NCBI RefSeq assembly: GCF_030272615.1
Contig: NC_081406.1
Coordinates: forward strand, 144,624,091-144,688,090
DNA from: Cryptomeria japonica
Lineage: Eukaryota > Streptophyta > Pinopsida > Cupressales > Cupressaceae
Length of the DNA: 64,000 bases
Direction: 5' to 3'
In this document: positions 21,124-33,190 of the stretch, piece by piece
Position numbering within the stretch: position 1 is the stretch's first letter
Layout of the letters: the number at the start of each line of letters is the position of its first letter
Position numbers and translations under genes: made by a program
Notes under the pieces: model-generated
Told to the model about the DNA's origin: nothing
Seen by the model: the letters and a program-made list of their open reading frames with translations, nothing else
Database searches by the model: none

Positions 21124-21770
21124 TATTTGTCATATCATAATTTATAGGGGTGTTGAGGTATATTGGAGAAGATTTAGGCAAACCTTGATGCCATCCGCCT
21201 ACCAATCTAACACAATTGAAAAGTTTCTTGGATTATGTTGTTATTATAGGAGGTTTATGAAGAGTTTCTCTCAATTGGATGCATCCCTAAATTATTTGAC
21301 AAAGAATGGATCATTTGGATGGTCCAAATATGCTTAAAATAATTTGGCAAGTTGAAGGAGGTAATGAGCTCATGCCTTGTACTTACCATTCCTAATTTTT
21401 CATTACCCTTTGTTGTTAAATGTGACATTTCTAAAGAAGGAATTGGAGTTTTCCTAAGTCAAAGAGGGAATTAAATACATTTTGAGAGCAAAAAATTAGG
21501 TTTTTTAGAGAAGCGATATCCCATTTATGATAAGGAGGTGTCAACCATCATTCATGCATTGAAATTTTTTTGATAGTATTTAGTTTGTGGAAGATTCATG
21601 GTGAAGAATTATCATAATAGTTTTAATCTCTTAAAGATAAATATTTTTTAATAATTAGCAACAAAAAAGGGGGTAATCAAGTGGCAATCTTATGATTTTC
21701 ATAGAAATTACATAAAGGGAAAGAGGAATGTGGTAGTTAATGCACTTTCTAGGAGACCTTTTCTATGCTC
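21124..21770 (+). pseudogene. Gypsy B RT end and RNase H, decayed
   Basis: After the solo LTR the frame returns with GVEVYWRR, CCYYRRFMKSFSQLDASLNYLTKNGSF in pieces, then VKCDISKEGIGVFLSQRG (RNase H with the first Asp kept), YPIYDKE, FKVK-type strand, and NYIKGKRNVVVNALSRRPF at about 21712-21765, which closes the domain (family NVVADALSRR). Confidence 0.87.
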
Positions 21771-23153
21771 ATTATTTATTCTTACTACTAATTGAAGGTT
21801 TTTCATTAATGAGGTTGTGAAAGAGAAAATAAATTTTGGGAGGAAGGGGTTAATCCTCTACAAAAATACAATCTTTTTGGTTCCTAAGTATAAGATCAAG
21901 GGGAAGATTTTTTAAGCCTTTCATATTAATCCATCAATTATGCAACAAGGATATAACAAGACATACAGGAAGATTTGTAAAATATTTTCATGGAAGGGAT
22001 TAAAGGAGGATGTCCATAAGCACATTATAGAATGGACAATTTATTTATAGAACAAAGGAGAGCATATTTTTCCACCAAGATAGCTTCAGCCATTGTCCAT
22101 TCCTAAGTAGAGATGGGAGAGCTTACCATGGACTTCATCACATGTTTACCCAAGGTACAATGTAAATACTATATTTATGTTTTGGTTGATGTATTGATGA
22201 AGTATACACATTTTATTGTTGTTGCTTGAAATTTAAAGACACGTCAAGTAGAAAACATATTATTCAATAATTTTTTTAGATTACTTGGCTCACCTAAAAA
22301 AACATGTTAATGACAGGGATAAATAATTATACAATTTATTTTGGGAAGATTTATTTCACCTAACAGGAATAGTGCTCACACCGAGTACCAACTATGATCC
22401 CTAGACTAATGGACAAACAAAGATAGTAAATAAACAGATCAAGGGATACTTGAGAATCTATGTTTCAAATTAGCATATTGCATGGATTAGATGGTTCTAC
22501 CTAGATGAATACTACTACAATACCTTACACCACATGCCCATTGGGAAGCTACCTTGTAAGGTTCTATATGGTTATGATGCACTATATTTTACTAATATGT
22601 TGTTTTCAAATACTGGGGTACTAGAAGTTTAAGTAATTTGATGGTTTATAGTAAAGATATTTTGATGGTACTAAAATATAATTTGCTACAAGCACACAAT
22701 CAACACAAAGAGTTATGGAAATAAAAAGAGGATAGAGGTATCCTTTGAGGTGGTAGATTTGGTCTTCCTAATATTATAGGCACATAAGAAAAAACATATT
22801 AAGAATAGAGGAGTTTAAAAGATTTTTGGAGTGAATTAGTAAAGTGGCCTATGGTTTGGAGCTCCCATAAAATAAAAATTTCATAATATTTTCTGTTTTT
22901 CTTGTTTAAAGAAGGTATATAGTTAGCACATCATTCTCTCAGGAGATTTGCATCCCTAAGAGAAGGAAATTTGATTATAATCCCTAAAGAAGTGATGGTC
23001 ACTCATTGTCAAAAAATTGAGGAGTGGGAGCATTACAAAGTATATAATTAGCTAGAAAAACCTACAATTAAAGATGCCAAATTGGAAGGGTCTAAGATTC
23101 TTGAGAATCCCAACTTGTATTGCTTGATATAAATCAATCTTAGGAAGGAGGAA
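21771..23153 (+). pseudogene. Gypsy B integrase and C-terminus, decayed
   Basis: The zinc-binding region is at about 21900-22040 (KIFSWKGLKEDVHKHI), followed by broken core segments. A TNGQTK block (22410-22425), GYLRIYV, WIRWFYLDEYYYNTLHHMPIG and VLYGYDA (22560-22580) mark the end of the core. A chromodomain-like tail ends near 23140 with EGSKILENPNLYCL. A polypurine tract, GGAAGGAGGAA (23143-23153), then meets the LTR. Confidence 0.83.
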
Positions 23154-23966
23154 TTCACATGTACCTTTGTAAATCAAATATCTAGGTTGGGGTTGAGGCC
23201 CAATGTGCACCCAAATACTATAGGGTAGAGATTGAGGGTGCAGGTTGATGCATCCCAAGACAAAGGAATGATGAGAAAGGGGTTCATCATGTACCAAGGT
23301 AAAAGGAACAACCAAAAGTGTAGCATGTGGATTCACAAGAAAATTGTAAGGCCATAAGATCGTCCAGTTAGGGATAGAAAATTAATGCAAGGCTTGTAGA
23401 ACTAACCTATAGTAGCATGTGAATTTCAAACTTGGGCCTTGGTGCTATTTGGTCCTTGGAAAACCAATTTATCTTTGGATTGTATCATATAAAACTAAAA
23501 ACACATTACTTTTGTAATCATCATGGATGTTATGTGTTTCTGAGCACCTCATGTTCAATCTTTTGTGGATAAAAACCTAGAGGAGACTACAATTAGTGGA
23601 TGAAAACCCATTGATTGATGGGATCATAGGATAGAAACCCTTTGGTTCTTGTATAATATTTTGACTTGAGGAGTGTATGGGACCTTCAAGGAATTGTAAG
23701 AAATTTTAGTGAATCATTGTGAGAATTATTGCTATTGTGGTGTGTTGTTGTAATAACTGCGGAACAATCCTATGTGCTATAGAAATCAGTGTGATAGCAA
23801 TATTAGTGTTCTAATTCAATCATGCAAGTTTACAAGTGTTTATACTACTAATTAATTATTGTTGTTGATATACTATGATAAAATTTGTGTTATTGTATTA
23901 AGTGGATATTACTGTTTGTATTTAAATCTTTTATTTTTCTAAAAACTCCAGAAAAGGGACATTCTA
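23154..23966 (+). repeat. Gypsy B 3' LTR
   Basis: About 813 bp, uninterrupted. It serves as the template that exposes both insertions in the 5' copy. The start is placed after the purine tract (TTCACATG against TGTCATGTG in the 5' copy) and is uncertain by a few bases. It ends ATTCTA before GTTTT (23967-23971). Confidence 0.82.
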
Positions 23967-23971
23967 GTTTT

Positions 23972-24775
23972 GTTGGAGAAAAATATCATTAAAGAATATA
24001 AGGTTGAACATTTTTAGTTGCTTGTGGAAAACTTGATTCATGCATGATTAGAAATTTTTTGAAGCAATTATGAAACCAAGTGCTATGACTAGAAAATCAT
24101 AGTTCATATTGTGACATTGAAATCCACTTTATGAGTATTCTCCACTCATACTCTGATATCATGGTAGCTCAATTTGAGTTTTATTTTTGATAAATAGATT
24201 GTTCCACTCATCTATCAACTCCTTGATCCTAGGAATGGAGTGTTAGTTCTTGATTTTTGTTCATTGCTTTATAATTAATGCATATTTGTGTTATGTCATC
24301 CTTATTTTGTATGAAAACCATAAAGAATGTGAAGGGGCTAAATTTGGTCCTAATATGTCCCATTTTCAATAATTCCTCAATGGCCTTTTTAATTTCCTCC
24401 TTATGTCTTCTAGGTTGGTGGTAGGAGTAATCAATAAGCTTAGTGTCATCCTCCAACTCAATGATGAGCTTAAAGCCTCTATATTTGGTGGTATCCTTTG
24501 AGTAATATTGATGAATTCTTTATTATGTTTGTCCAAGATGCTCTATAAATCGGCATGATATTTTTTATTTCCTTAAGTAGGTTTTGCTACAACAACCAAA
24601 TAATGAGGTGCCCATGTTGTTTGTTCATGACAGAAAATCCTCTCTATTCTCCTAGCTAATATGATCCTTGGCACTTTATTTGTCCTTCTCCATATTACCA
24701 CTTCTTATCCTTTTAATTGAAACTTTAGTTTCACTATATTAGAATTTTTATATTATCCCTCCTAATGAATGCAAC
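23972..24775 (-). pseudogene. Gypsy A protease end and RT N-part, decayed
   Basis: Reading down from 24775: WLHSLGG (just past the copia C duplication), the LKFQLKG strand, LARRIERIF and HEQ. RT follows: LIDYSYHQPRRHKEEIKKAIEELLKMGHIRT (24229-24456 open), ICINYKAMNK, SKIKLKLSYHDIRV and a degenerate catalytic F-F-D-D near 23985-23996. It breaks at GTTTT, and the frame continues at 7171. Confidence 0.87.
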
Positions 24776-25459
24776 CACAATGTTAGGAATTAAGGTGTTT
24801 CAACCTTAATATTTCCTAGCATTGATTTATTAATTTAATGTATTCATTTGATGCCTATATTGTATTTTCTTGCACATATTAATTTGTCATCTCGTGTGAC
24901 GTGACATAGTTAGTTGCAATCATATTGAAAGGTGAAATGTGTGACAAGATTTTTTTTGTCCTTATATGGGGAGCTAGGCATCCCATTTTGTGGTATATTT
25001 ATTTTGTCATGTATCAACATTTTGGGTAGTCTATAAGTGGCTATAATAACTTATGACAAGTTATGATGCATAAGAACCTAACTTTATGACAAAATGGACT
25101 ATTGTTGAGAGACATATTTGCATGGACAATTTGGGTACCCAAGTTGCATAATGATTGGTTGTAAGAGAATCAACTATTATTAGTCAATTATGATGGGTTC
25201 TCTTATAATTGTAAGTGTGTCAATCATGATTATTTTTGTGACAGTTGTAAGATGTGTAAGAGCATCTATCATACTTTATTATAATAAATTTTGGGCGCCC
25301 AAGTTTGGAGGTAGGTGTAAGGGGCCAAAAAATGATGCACAAGTGTCATTTGCATGCTTACAAGTGGTTGGGAAATGTGCCACTTGGTTTTGGGTGACCC
25401 ATCTATTTTAGGTTTGCCTCCTTGCTTTGTTTCTCTATAAATAGGAGGTCTTGGAGAAC

Positions 25460-25500
25460 CCTTTTTTTTTTAATCAGTAATTGGGTTTTTTTTATGTATT
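25460..25500 (-). other. LINE poly-A end
   Basis: A T run at 25462-25471, followed by a further T run near 25486, is the poly-A of the minus-strand LINE next to the duplication at 25449-25459. Confidence 0.8.
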
Positions 25501-25799
25501 CAAAAATAAGATTACATCCAAAGTTTTAACATTTTCTACAAAATGAACACAAACCAGTCCTTTGAAATACTATCAACATACCCTAGCTATCTCCTAACAA
25601 CTATCCACATTATGCTTTACAATCATAATAAAAAAATAGGTTTGAGCCCGCTGTGTAACTTGCCTCTGCTACCGCCTTTCATTTACCATCCATTGCATTA
25701 GTTGGGGCTGCATTTTGGCTTACAATCTCTGGTTCACATCTGCTCCCTAAGGACTCCCCTCTCAACAACATCTAGATGCATTTCATTTTCTTTAGCTTT

Positions 25800-26560
25800 G
25801 TTGGTCATCCGTGTTTGCGTTTTGGGCAAACCTCCTGTTTCTTTAATGCACGATACTCTGTATAGGGACCCCACTTCACCTGCTCCAATCTGACCTCTCT
25901 TTCCTCCACTCCATCTATGAAGAATTTCACCCCCCGCAACCCAATTCGAGCCAACATTATTCTCACCTCCTTATTGCAGTTTGCACTCCAAATTAGAAAT
26001 GGTCGCAAGGGTGGAGTGTATTCACTAACATACAACCAAATTCCTCCTGGACACACCAAACCCTTCATATCCATCACCATCACCATCAAGCTATCAAAAC
26101 CCAACATCCATTCCTTCTTGACACATCTTGTCATGATCCTTCACACATTTTCCTTCAGCTCTAGCTCAAAACACCATGCCAAGAACATGGAGACTATTTC
26201 TGCATTTGTTTGATATTTGAACTCAGCGTTGAGGAACTCGTCTCCCAACACTATCTTCATCCTTGTGATGAATGTTTTATCTTCATACAAGAAGATTTTT
26301 TCCAACCTCTCATCTATTATTCTACCCCAGATGCCACCTGCTACTTGGTTGTCCTCAATGAGAAGTTGGCCTCCATTACTCCACAACTCTATTTTCACTG
26401 CTTGCCAATTCTCTCAAACACACCACTGGAGATAGATGGGAATGATTTCTTCCTTTATCATTCCAGCCTTAAAACCCACTCCCCACTTGTTGTCCTTCAT
26501 TTAAATTTGGCAACTTTATTCGCCAAAAATGATTTGCACCATATGATAATCTTTTGATCT
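25800..26560 (-). pseudogene. C-terminal region after LINE RNase H, unknown
   Basis: Two long open stretches follow the RNase H: 26141-26398 (GGQLLIEDNQVAGGIWGR, ITRMKIVLGDEFLNAEF, MFLAWCFELELKE) and 25805-26134 (CVKKEWMLGFDSLMVM, GGIWLYVSEYTPP, KEVRIMLARIGLRGVKFFIDG). They lie in compatible order within the same insertion. I do not recognise a domain. It could be a C-terminal extension of this LINE lineage or a downstream ORF. Confidence 0.5.
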
Positions 26561-26849
26561 TTGCACCTCCCATGTGTGAGTTGGCCAAGATTTATTGCCT
26601 AGAGTTAATACATGTCAAAGTGAGGTTGTAATTTGGCCTGCCGCCTATTTCCCTTCCAATGCTTACCCTACATATGCCTCCTGCCACCTCCTCCCACTAT
26701 ACTAGGTGATGCAACTTACATATTTCCCACAATTCCTCTTTGTTTGTCCAATTGCTCAAACTTCAAGTCACATCATGATCCTTTGTCTAATAGCTTGGTC
26801 TTTGACCCATCATTAATATCTGAAATTGGGAGAGAAGTGATGTTTAGTT

Positions 26850-27350
26850 CAATACAATTTCGTACTCCCTAGTAACATTCCATTTGTACTTCCCATTTGT
26901 GAGATCAACAACCATCTTAGATAAGTCATTTGCTTCTTGATTTCATTCCCTTTTGACATGAGATATTTTGAATCTTGGAAATTCCTTAAGATGATTATTG
27001 ATGACCTGTACCATCTTATCAATCTGTCACTATATCCCACTTCCTTTGGCTATCACCTAAACTATAATTTTTGAGTCCCCTTCCAAATGTAGGTACCTCA
27101 CCTTCATCCTCCTCGCCAATTGAATAGTGAGAAAAATGACATTCACTTCTGCAATGTTGTTCGTTGTTACTCCTAAGCCTTGACAACAAGTTGCTAGTGT
27201 GGCCCCCAAATGATCCCTGGCAATGCATCCAGCCCTAGCCTATCTCGGATTGCCTCGTGTGGCTCTAAAATTTATGTTAATCCAAGCTATCTCAAGTGGT
27301 GTCCATTGATCACATGGTCTCATAACCTGGTTACGATCAACCCTAAAAGG
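26850..27350 (-). pseudogene. LINE RNase H domain, frameshifted
   Basis: The RNase H fold is recognisable across two frames: WININFRATRGNPR (family KxNFDGAxRGNPG, first Asp lost), ARDHLGATLATCCQGLGV, NNIAEVNVIFLTIQLARR (the Glu helix), YLHLEGDSKIIV (catalytic Asp kept), and KISHVKRE with NQEANDLSKM. A stop ends it near 26855. Confidence 0.85.
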
Positions 27351-27621
27351 CCCATTAATGGGCCTATACTTTATTAGTGGCCAATTAGCTTGTATTATGC
27401 TATCCAACCAATTATAGGGATGTTTATTTATGTTGACTCTAGAGGCCATTGTGCTTACTACCTTTGAAATTGATCTTTCAATTCTACTCCATAGCTAACT
27501 TTTGTCCTCTTCTGCATCCTGAAAGATTCTTCTATTTCTCTCTTTTCGTATTTCCCATATTGTTGCCAAGCGAATGATCTTCCATATACTTGAATAAGTA
27601 ACCTCCCCCAACCCCCCATCC

Positions 27622-28644
27622 CTAAAACCAATTTAAGAAGCTTTCTGGTAATGGGGTGCTCCATTCCAATCTTTGAAGAAATTGTTTCCAACATTGTTGT
27701 GCTATTGGACAATGAAACAGTAGATGATATGAAGTTTCTTCATCACGCCTGCACATTATACACCTAAAGGGCCCCACAAATTCCAATTTCTTTAAATAAT
27801 CTTTGATCGTAATTTTATCTCTGATTGCAAGCCATGCAAATGATCCAACCTTCAGTAAGCAATCCTTATCCCAACAAAGATGATGGGGCCATTGCTCCTC
27901 TGATTTCTTTAGATATAACAACTTGTATCCTATCTTCACTATGTATTTCCCGCTTTTGGATCCATACTGGATAATTCTATCTTCATTTTCTATAAGTTGT
28001 ATACTTCTAGATCTTAAAAGTTCTCTCAAATGTTCCTCTAGATCTCTAGGAAGTTTTACTTCGCCTGGATCTTTCCATTTCCACTCGAGAATACCAAACC
28101 TATTTTCTATCTTCATGAAATCTGCAACTTTCTATCCCCATCTCAATTTCTTATTTCTTTTTATTTCCTGCCAGGATTCATCCATGTTCAAATTTGGAAA
28201 ACCCTCCCACGAGTCCTTCCAAAAATTGGGTTTCTTACTGTCTCCTAGTCTCTAGGTTATGTGATTAGTTATCACTTCTCTACAACTGCATAAAAAATTC
28301 CATATAGTCGATCCTTTGATAGAATCCCTAACTATCAAAATACTCTCTCGACTTTGATCAACTAGATGATTTTCAAATCCTTACCCATTTCTAATTTGGA
28401 TTTTCATATGTACTCGAGACTTGCTTCATTAATCAGATGCCATCTTCTCAATCCTGCTCCCCCGCCCTATTTCTGTTTGCATACTTTATCCCATGCTAGA
28501 AGGGGAATCTTGTCTTTGTCCCGATTTCCATTTCAAAGGAATTTTCTCATTCATTTTTTGATCACTTTATTAATCTTTGCTAAGAGTTTTAGACATGACA
28601 TTGAGTAAAGAGGGATAGCAGATATCACCGATTTTAATATTAGA
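27622..28644 (-). pseudogene. LINE RT end and zf-RVT module
   Basis: The RT thumb remains (LYSMSCLKLLAKINKVIKK, then MRKFLWNGNRDKDKIPLLAW) are in decayed frame. A 164-residue open stretch at 27622-28116 follows with KSGKYIVKIGYKLL, CWDKDCLLKVGSFAWLA, KDYLKKLEFVGPFRCIMC and ETSYHLLFHCPIAQQCW. The C-x2-C...H-x4-C zinc ligands are intact. It is one of the best-preserved coding pieces in the window. Confidence 0.88.
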
Positions 28645-29020
28645 TCTTGGAGAACTTATTGTATCAAGTTTTTTTCAGAAATATTTTGTAGGTGAATTTG
28701 AATTAATAAAATCATTATGAGTAGAGGGTTAATCGTAGTATACTCTTGTTTAAGAAGTCTAGTGTGCTCATTGTATTGTAATTTCTTTGTTTATAGATAA
28801 TACAAAGTGTTGTTCTTTTAGAGTGTGGGGTTTCTCTCATAAAAGGGCTTTCCTCATGTATATCATGTATTAATTATGATAATATTTATGAATGTTTAAT
28901 ATCTTATTTTTTATGTATTTCTTTTACTATAGTAGTTAAGGTTTATAGGAAAAAGTTGTAATATTTGTCCCACTAGGTTAGTGTTTGGAAGTGTTTTCTG
29001 CACTTTGCTTCCTTTCAACT

Positions 29021-30231
29021 GTTAGATAGTTCAGATAACTGGAAGACAACTGAGAGGGGGGTGAATCAGTTGTCACAAATTACCAAAAGCATAAGCAATT
29101 TAAACTTTAATACCAGAACCCAAAACAATAATACTGGAGCAGCAGTTAATCCAATTAAGCATAAACAATAATCATTGAATAAAAGCCATCCACACAACAC
29201 CAAGATTTGTATGTGGAAAACCCAGGAAAGGGAAAAACAACGGTGGGAAGCCTACCCACAATCAGATAACACTTTTGTATTAAGTATGTGAATTACAATG
29301 AAGGGGCCTACACTTGCAGGAAGGCCAACAACCTAGAGCACACTGCTCATCACAAAAGGAGCCTCATTGACTACATATAAATCTAGACTACATTCCAGGG
29401 AAGTGTTGAACTACAAAAGATAGCATCTCCTATGCCAGAGTACAGTTCCGGTTAAGCTCAATACCAGAGGACTAAGTCCTCTTACAGAAACCCAATTCAA
29501 TCTCCAATGATCGACCAACTCCTCTTCCTGAATGATATTACATTATTCACACATTACATTCCTTGACCATGACCTATTACATTAACCATGATTATCTACA
29601 ATGAGATCTTACATATGTTTATACAAACCCTCGACCATAAACAATCAGGTCAGCCACCAGACAATAAACTGATTACATAATTACAAACCATGTCAGCCTA
29701 AGACCAAACAAATAATATCAACACATGAGACATCCTGAAAATACAACAATAGGTCTTATCCACATGTTACATCAATGCTAGTCCATAACCTAGATCAATC
29801 GGGACCAAGTATAGGTCCAAACGCTTCAAAAATGATCTCCAAACGCCAAGCCTTGAACATGATCACCAACAACATCCTAAAACTCCATCATAAGCTGCAC
29901 CAACACCACTTATGCAATACATCAAAGATCTCCATCAAAAGCTTTGTTGGTGAAACCCTCGTCGAAACGAGAAACTAAGCTTCTAAGCAAGTAGGATAGC
30001 ATCTGATCACCAAAACCAACTGACCAAGTATGAGTATAAGTATCATGAACAAGCCAATTCCATCACCGGATTATACCGAAGCCTGTCGGATCAAGTCGTA
30101 TCCAAGTTAACCAGAAATCACTCAACCTACTAGAACCAGAAGGATGCTGGTAAAACATCCAAACAGATAGTGTTGACATCAATGACAAAACATCAATGCA
30201 ACACATAATCAATTCCACCAAATGGCCAACA
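29021..30231 (-). repeat. Copia D 3' LTR
   Basis: 1211 bp. On the minus strand it starts TGTTGGCCATTTGG and ends CTATCTAACA. It aligns with 35529-37096 once the TRIM is removed. It contains the R hairpin (29215-29240) and the TGATTCACCCCCCTCTCAG box near its end (29053-29072 on plus as the complement). Confidence 0.9.
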
Positions 30232-30244
30232 ATCTCCCCCTTTG
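30232..30244 (-). promoter_or_regulatory. Copia D polypurine tract
   Basis: On the minus strand CAAAGGGGGAGAT directly precedes the 3' LTR. Confidence 0.85.
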
Positions 30245-30707
30245 GCATTGATGGCAACACTAGATGTGAAAAACATCCAAGTACCAAGAAATGCCAAACA
30301 AATCTCCCCCTGTAGAAGACAACCAACAATCATATCAATATCTCTCCCTTTTCATATACCCCCCCTTTGATATTTATCATTTTCTTCCTTTATCTTTTTC
30401 ACATCACTATCTCTCCCCCTTTGACATCAATGCCAAAAAACTGACAGAAATATCAAAGCAAAAACATAAGCCTTTGAATCTCAAAGCTGACTACTCCCCC
30501 TGAGCAATAGCATCCCACATCAATGCTAGAATGAATAGTATCTCTGATAGTGCATGCCGGAATGATGCCAAACCACATCAATCAAGTCTCTACTAGAGGG
30601 GCAAAAACCCCCAATCTGTCTCTCAGGTATTCAAATTATTCTTTGGATAAAGGTTTAGTGAAAATATTTGCAATCTTCTCTTTAGTGTTCACATAAACCA
30701 GTTAAAC
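30245..30707 (-). other. Copia D 3' untranslated spacer
   Basis: Non-coding stretch between the RNase H stop and the polypurine tract. It has repeated C-rich CTCCCCCTTT-like segments (for example 30302-30311, 30411-30420 and 30495-30501), that is, extra purine tracts on the minus strand. No gene seen. Confidence 0.6.
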
Positions 30708-31318
30708 TTAATTTGTTTCCACCTTCTCCTTCAAAAAGTTATACTTGATAGATATGTGCTTTGTCTTAGAATGAAATATTGGATTCTTTGATATATCAAT
30801 AGCAATAGAGTTATCACAGTGAATAACTATTGGTGTATCACAATCCACCTTTATATCCTTCAACATTTGCTTCATCCATAAAACTTGTGTACAGTTAGTA
30901 ACAACAACAACACACTCAGCTTCAACAGTAGATAAAGAAGTACATGACTGTTTATTGCTGATCCATGAAACCAACTTCTTTCCAAGAAAGAAAGCTCCAT
31001 CGAAAGTACTTTTCTGGTCATCAACATCTCTAGCCCAGTCATCATCTGTATATGCACATAAAGTAAAGTTATCATCCTTAGGGTACGACAAACCATATTC
31101 TGATGTACCTTGCAAGTATCTAAAAATCCTTTTCACCACCATCTCATAATTTTCTCTAGGATCACTCTGAAATCTTGAAACAATACAAACAACATTCATA
31201 ATGTCAAGCCTAGTATGAGTCAAATAAAGCAGACCTCCAATCATAGATTTGTATCTTGTAGGATTTATTGGAGTAGAAACATCTTTTCTTGTTAATTTCT
31301 CACTTGTAACCATAGGTG
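30708..31318 (-). pseudogene. Copia D RNase H region
   Basis: About 200 residues open: STPMVTSEKLTRKDVSTPI, YKSMIGGLLYLTHTRLDIM (the S-x-x-G-x-L-x-Y-L motif after copia RT), VKRIFRYLQGT, ADDDWA-like YTDDDWARD (normally Y-S-D-A-D-W-A), SLSTVEAECVV, DNSIAI and SKTKHISIKYNF. These are the classic copia RNase H blocks and they are well preserved. The frame is broken from the RT upstream by a deletion at about 31318. Confidence 0.9.
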
Positions 31319-31790
31319 TACTTATCCAACCTTGCATACCAAGCTCTAGGTGCTTGTTTCAATCCATATAAAGCTTTCCTTAACCTGCAAACTATATCAG
31401 TATCATCTGATAGTGAAAAACCATCAGATTTCTCAATATAAACTTCCTCATTAAGATCCCCATTCAAGAATGCACATTTAACATCCATCTGATAAACCTT
31501 GTAGTTTTTATAAGCATCATAGGCAAGAAATAATCTTACAGCTTCAATCCTAGCTACCGGTGCAAAAGTTTATCCATAATCAATTCCTTCCTTCTTAAAA
31601 TATCCTTTACAAACCAATCTAGCCTTATTCTTTATAACTTGACCATCCTCATTCAATTTATTCCTAAAAACCCATTTAGTTCCAATGACATTTTTTTTTA
31701 GGTCGGTGAACCAAAGTCCATGTGTTATTTTTCTCAATCTAATCTAATTATTCTTCCATATCTTCTAAACAAAATTCATCTTTACATGTC
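31318..31790 (-). pseudogene. Copia D RT N-terminal part
   Basis: Contains VIGTKWVFRNKLNEDG, NKARLVCKGY, APVARIEAVRLFLA, YQMDVKCAFLNGDLNEEVYI (catalytic Asp) and LYGLKQAPRAWYARLDKY. The sequence then jumps straight to the post-RT S-T-P-M-V block. About 400-450 bp of family sequence, including the Y-V-D-D core, is missing. Stops near 31570 add to the damage. Confidence 0.87.
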
Positions 31791-32159
31791 TCAATTACTG
31801 ATACCGGTTCAACTTGTGAAATTAAACATACCTCATTAGTTGCTAGTCTTCTTCTTGTCATCACTCCATTGCTCTTATCCCCAATTATTTTATCTTCAGA
31901 ATGATTTAGTCTTACATACCTAGGATCTTCTGACTCTCTGTTCCTCTTCCCTGTTCTTAAATTACTGTAGAATTCTCTGATGTTGCCGGAGTAACTAGTT
32001 CAACTCTCTGTTCCAATAAAGGTGCTACTGGTTCAGATATAATTATTTTCACTGTTGGTTCCTTCTCATAAATTTTGATTTGACTTTTTCTCAGCTCATC
32101 TACTTTGACATTAGCACTCTCCACAATTCTCTGCAATCGCTTGTTATAACATCTATATG

Positions 32160-33190
32160 CTTTTCTTTAATTAGAATAACTAAGAAATATTCTTTCGTCA
32201 CATCTAGGATCAAATTTCCCAATAGTATCATCTCTCCTGATATAACATTTACTACCAAAAATTCTGAAATACTTAACTATAGGTGTATTGCCAAACCATA
32301 ATTCATAAGGTGTCTTACCGGTTTCTCCTTTGATATGTACTCTGTTGAATGTGTAAACCACTGTACTCACTGCTTCTCTCTAGTAGATATGAGGTAGATT
32401 AGCTTCCATCATCATTGTTCTAGCAGCATCCAAGATAGTTTTGTTTTTCCTTTCCACAACTCCATTCCGCTGAGGTGTCTAGGGAGCAGAAAATTGTCTT
32501 CTTATACCATGCTTGTCACAAAAGTTATTAAACTCACCAGATGTAAATTCTCCACCATGATCTGATCTCAAACATTTAATCTTCAATCCTGTCTCAGTTT
32601 CCACTTTAGCCTTAAATATTTTAAACTTTTCAAATGCTTCATATTTTTCTCTCAAAAAAGGAACCCACATCATTCTAGAATAATCATCAATGATTAGCAT
32701 GAAATATCTATCACCATGAAAACTTTTAATTCTAGTAGGGCCACACAAATCAATATGAATAAGATCATGAACATCATTTTACTTATCTTGTATAATCTTA
32801 AAAGAGGTTCTGACCTATTTACCCATTTGACATTCTTTACATATCGGATTATAGGGCTTCATAATCTTAGGTATATCTCTAACAGCCTTAGTTGAACTGA
32901 TCTTCACAATGCAATCAAAATTCACATGACACATCCTTTTATGCCATAGCCAACTCTGATCAATCTGTGTAATCAAACATGTCTTCCCACCGTAGTTCAT
33001 AGGAAATATATTACCTTTTGTCTATGTACCGGTTGCAATCTCCAAGCCAGATCTATTAATGATTTTTCATTTTCCATCCTTGAACTGTAATTGAAATCCC
33101 TTATCTACCAATTATCCTACACTCAAAAGATTATGCTTCAAACCTTCAACATAATAAACATTGTCAGTATCATTCTTACCATCCAATAGT
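32160..33190 (-). pseudogene. Copia D integrase and GAG-preintegrase
   Basis: From the top: WLWHKRMCHVNFDCIVKISS and ICKECQMGK (zinc-binding, 32815-33000), then MCGPTRIKSFHGDRYFMLIIDDYSRMMWV (core with catalytic Asp), CLRSDHGGEF (second Asp) and GIRRQFSAP. After a stop the core continues to the 32167-32370 stretch with GKTPYELWFGNTPIVKYFRIFGSKCYI. Only a few stops are seen, so this copy is less decayed than gypsy A and B. Confidence 0.9.

Larger units (their letters stand above)
7177..23966 (+). mobile_element. Gypsy B, complete but with six insertions
   Basis: Ty3/gypsy element bounded by LTRs at 7177-9527 and 23154-23966 and flanked by GTTTT on both sides. Gag, protease, RT, RNase H and integrase occur in that order on the plus strand, separated by inserted elements. 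Excluding insertions it is roughly 8 kb. It sits in the RT of gypsy A, whose frame resumes across the duplication. Both LTRs end in CTA rather than the canonical CA. All coding parts are broken. Confidence 0.88.
25460..28644 (-). mobile_element. 5'-truncated LINE in copia C LTR
   Basis: Minus-strand LINE fragment of about 3.2 kb, flanked by an 11-base duplication, TCTTGGAGAAC (25449-25459, 28645-28655). Its poly-A (T run at 25462-25471) abuts the left copy. From 28644 downward it starts at the end of RT (SVISAIPLYSMSCLK), then zf-RVT, RNase H and an extra C-terminal coding region. It is a standard 5' truncation during target-primed insertion. Confidence 0.9.
24781..29018 (+). repeat. Copia C 5' LTR, split by a LINE
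   Basis: Begins TGTTAGGAATTAAGG and ends CTTTCA. It is interrupted at 25460-28644 by a LINE and resumes at 28656 after the second copy of the duplication. Both parts align with 57461-58502. The R hairpin GGGTTTCTC...GGGCTTTCC is at 28828-28853. Confidence 0.88.

Noticed and set aside
25917-26557. Plus-strand open stretches of about 100 codons
   Set aside because: Antisense shadows of the minus-strand LINE C-terminal region.
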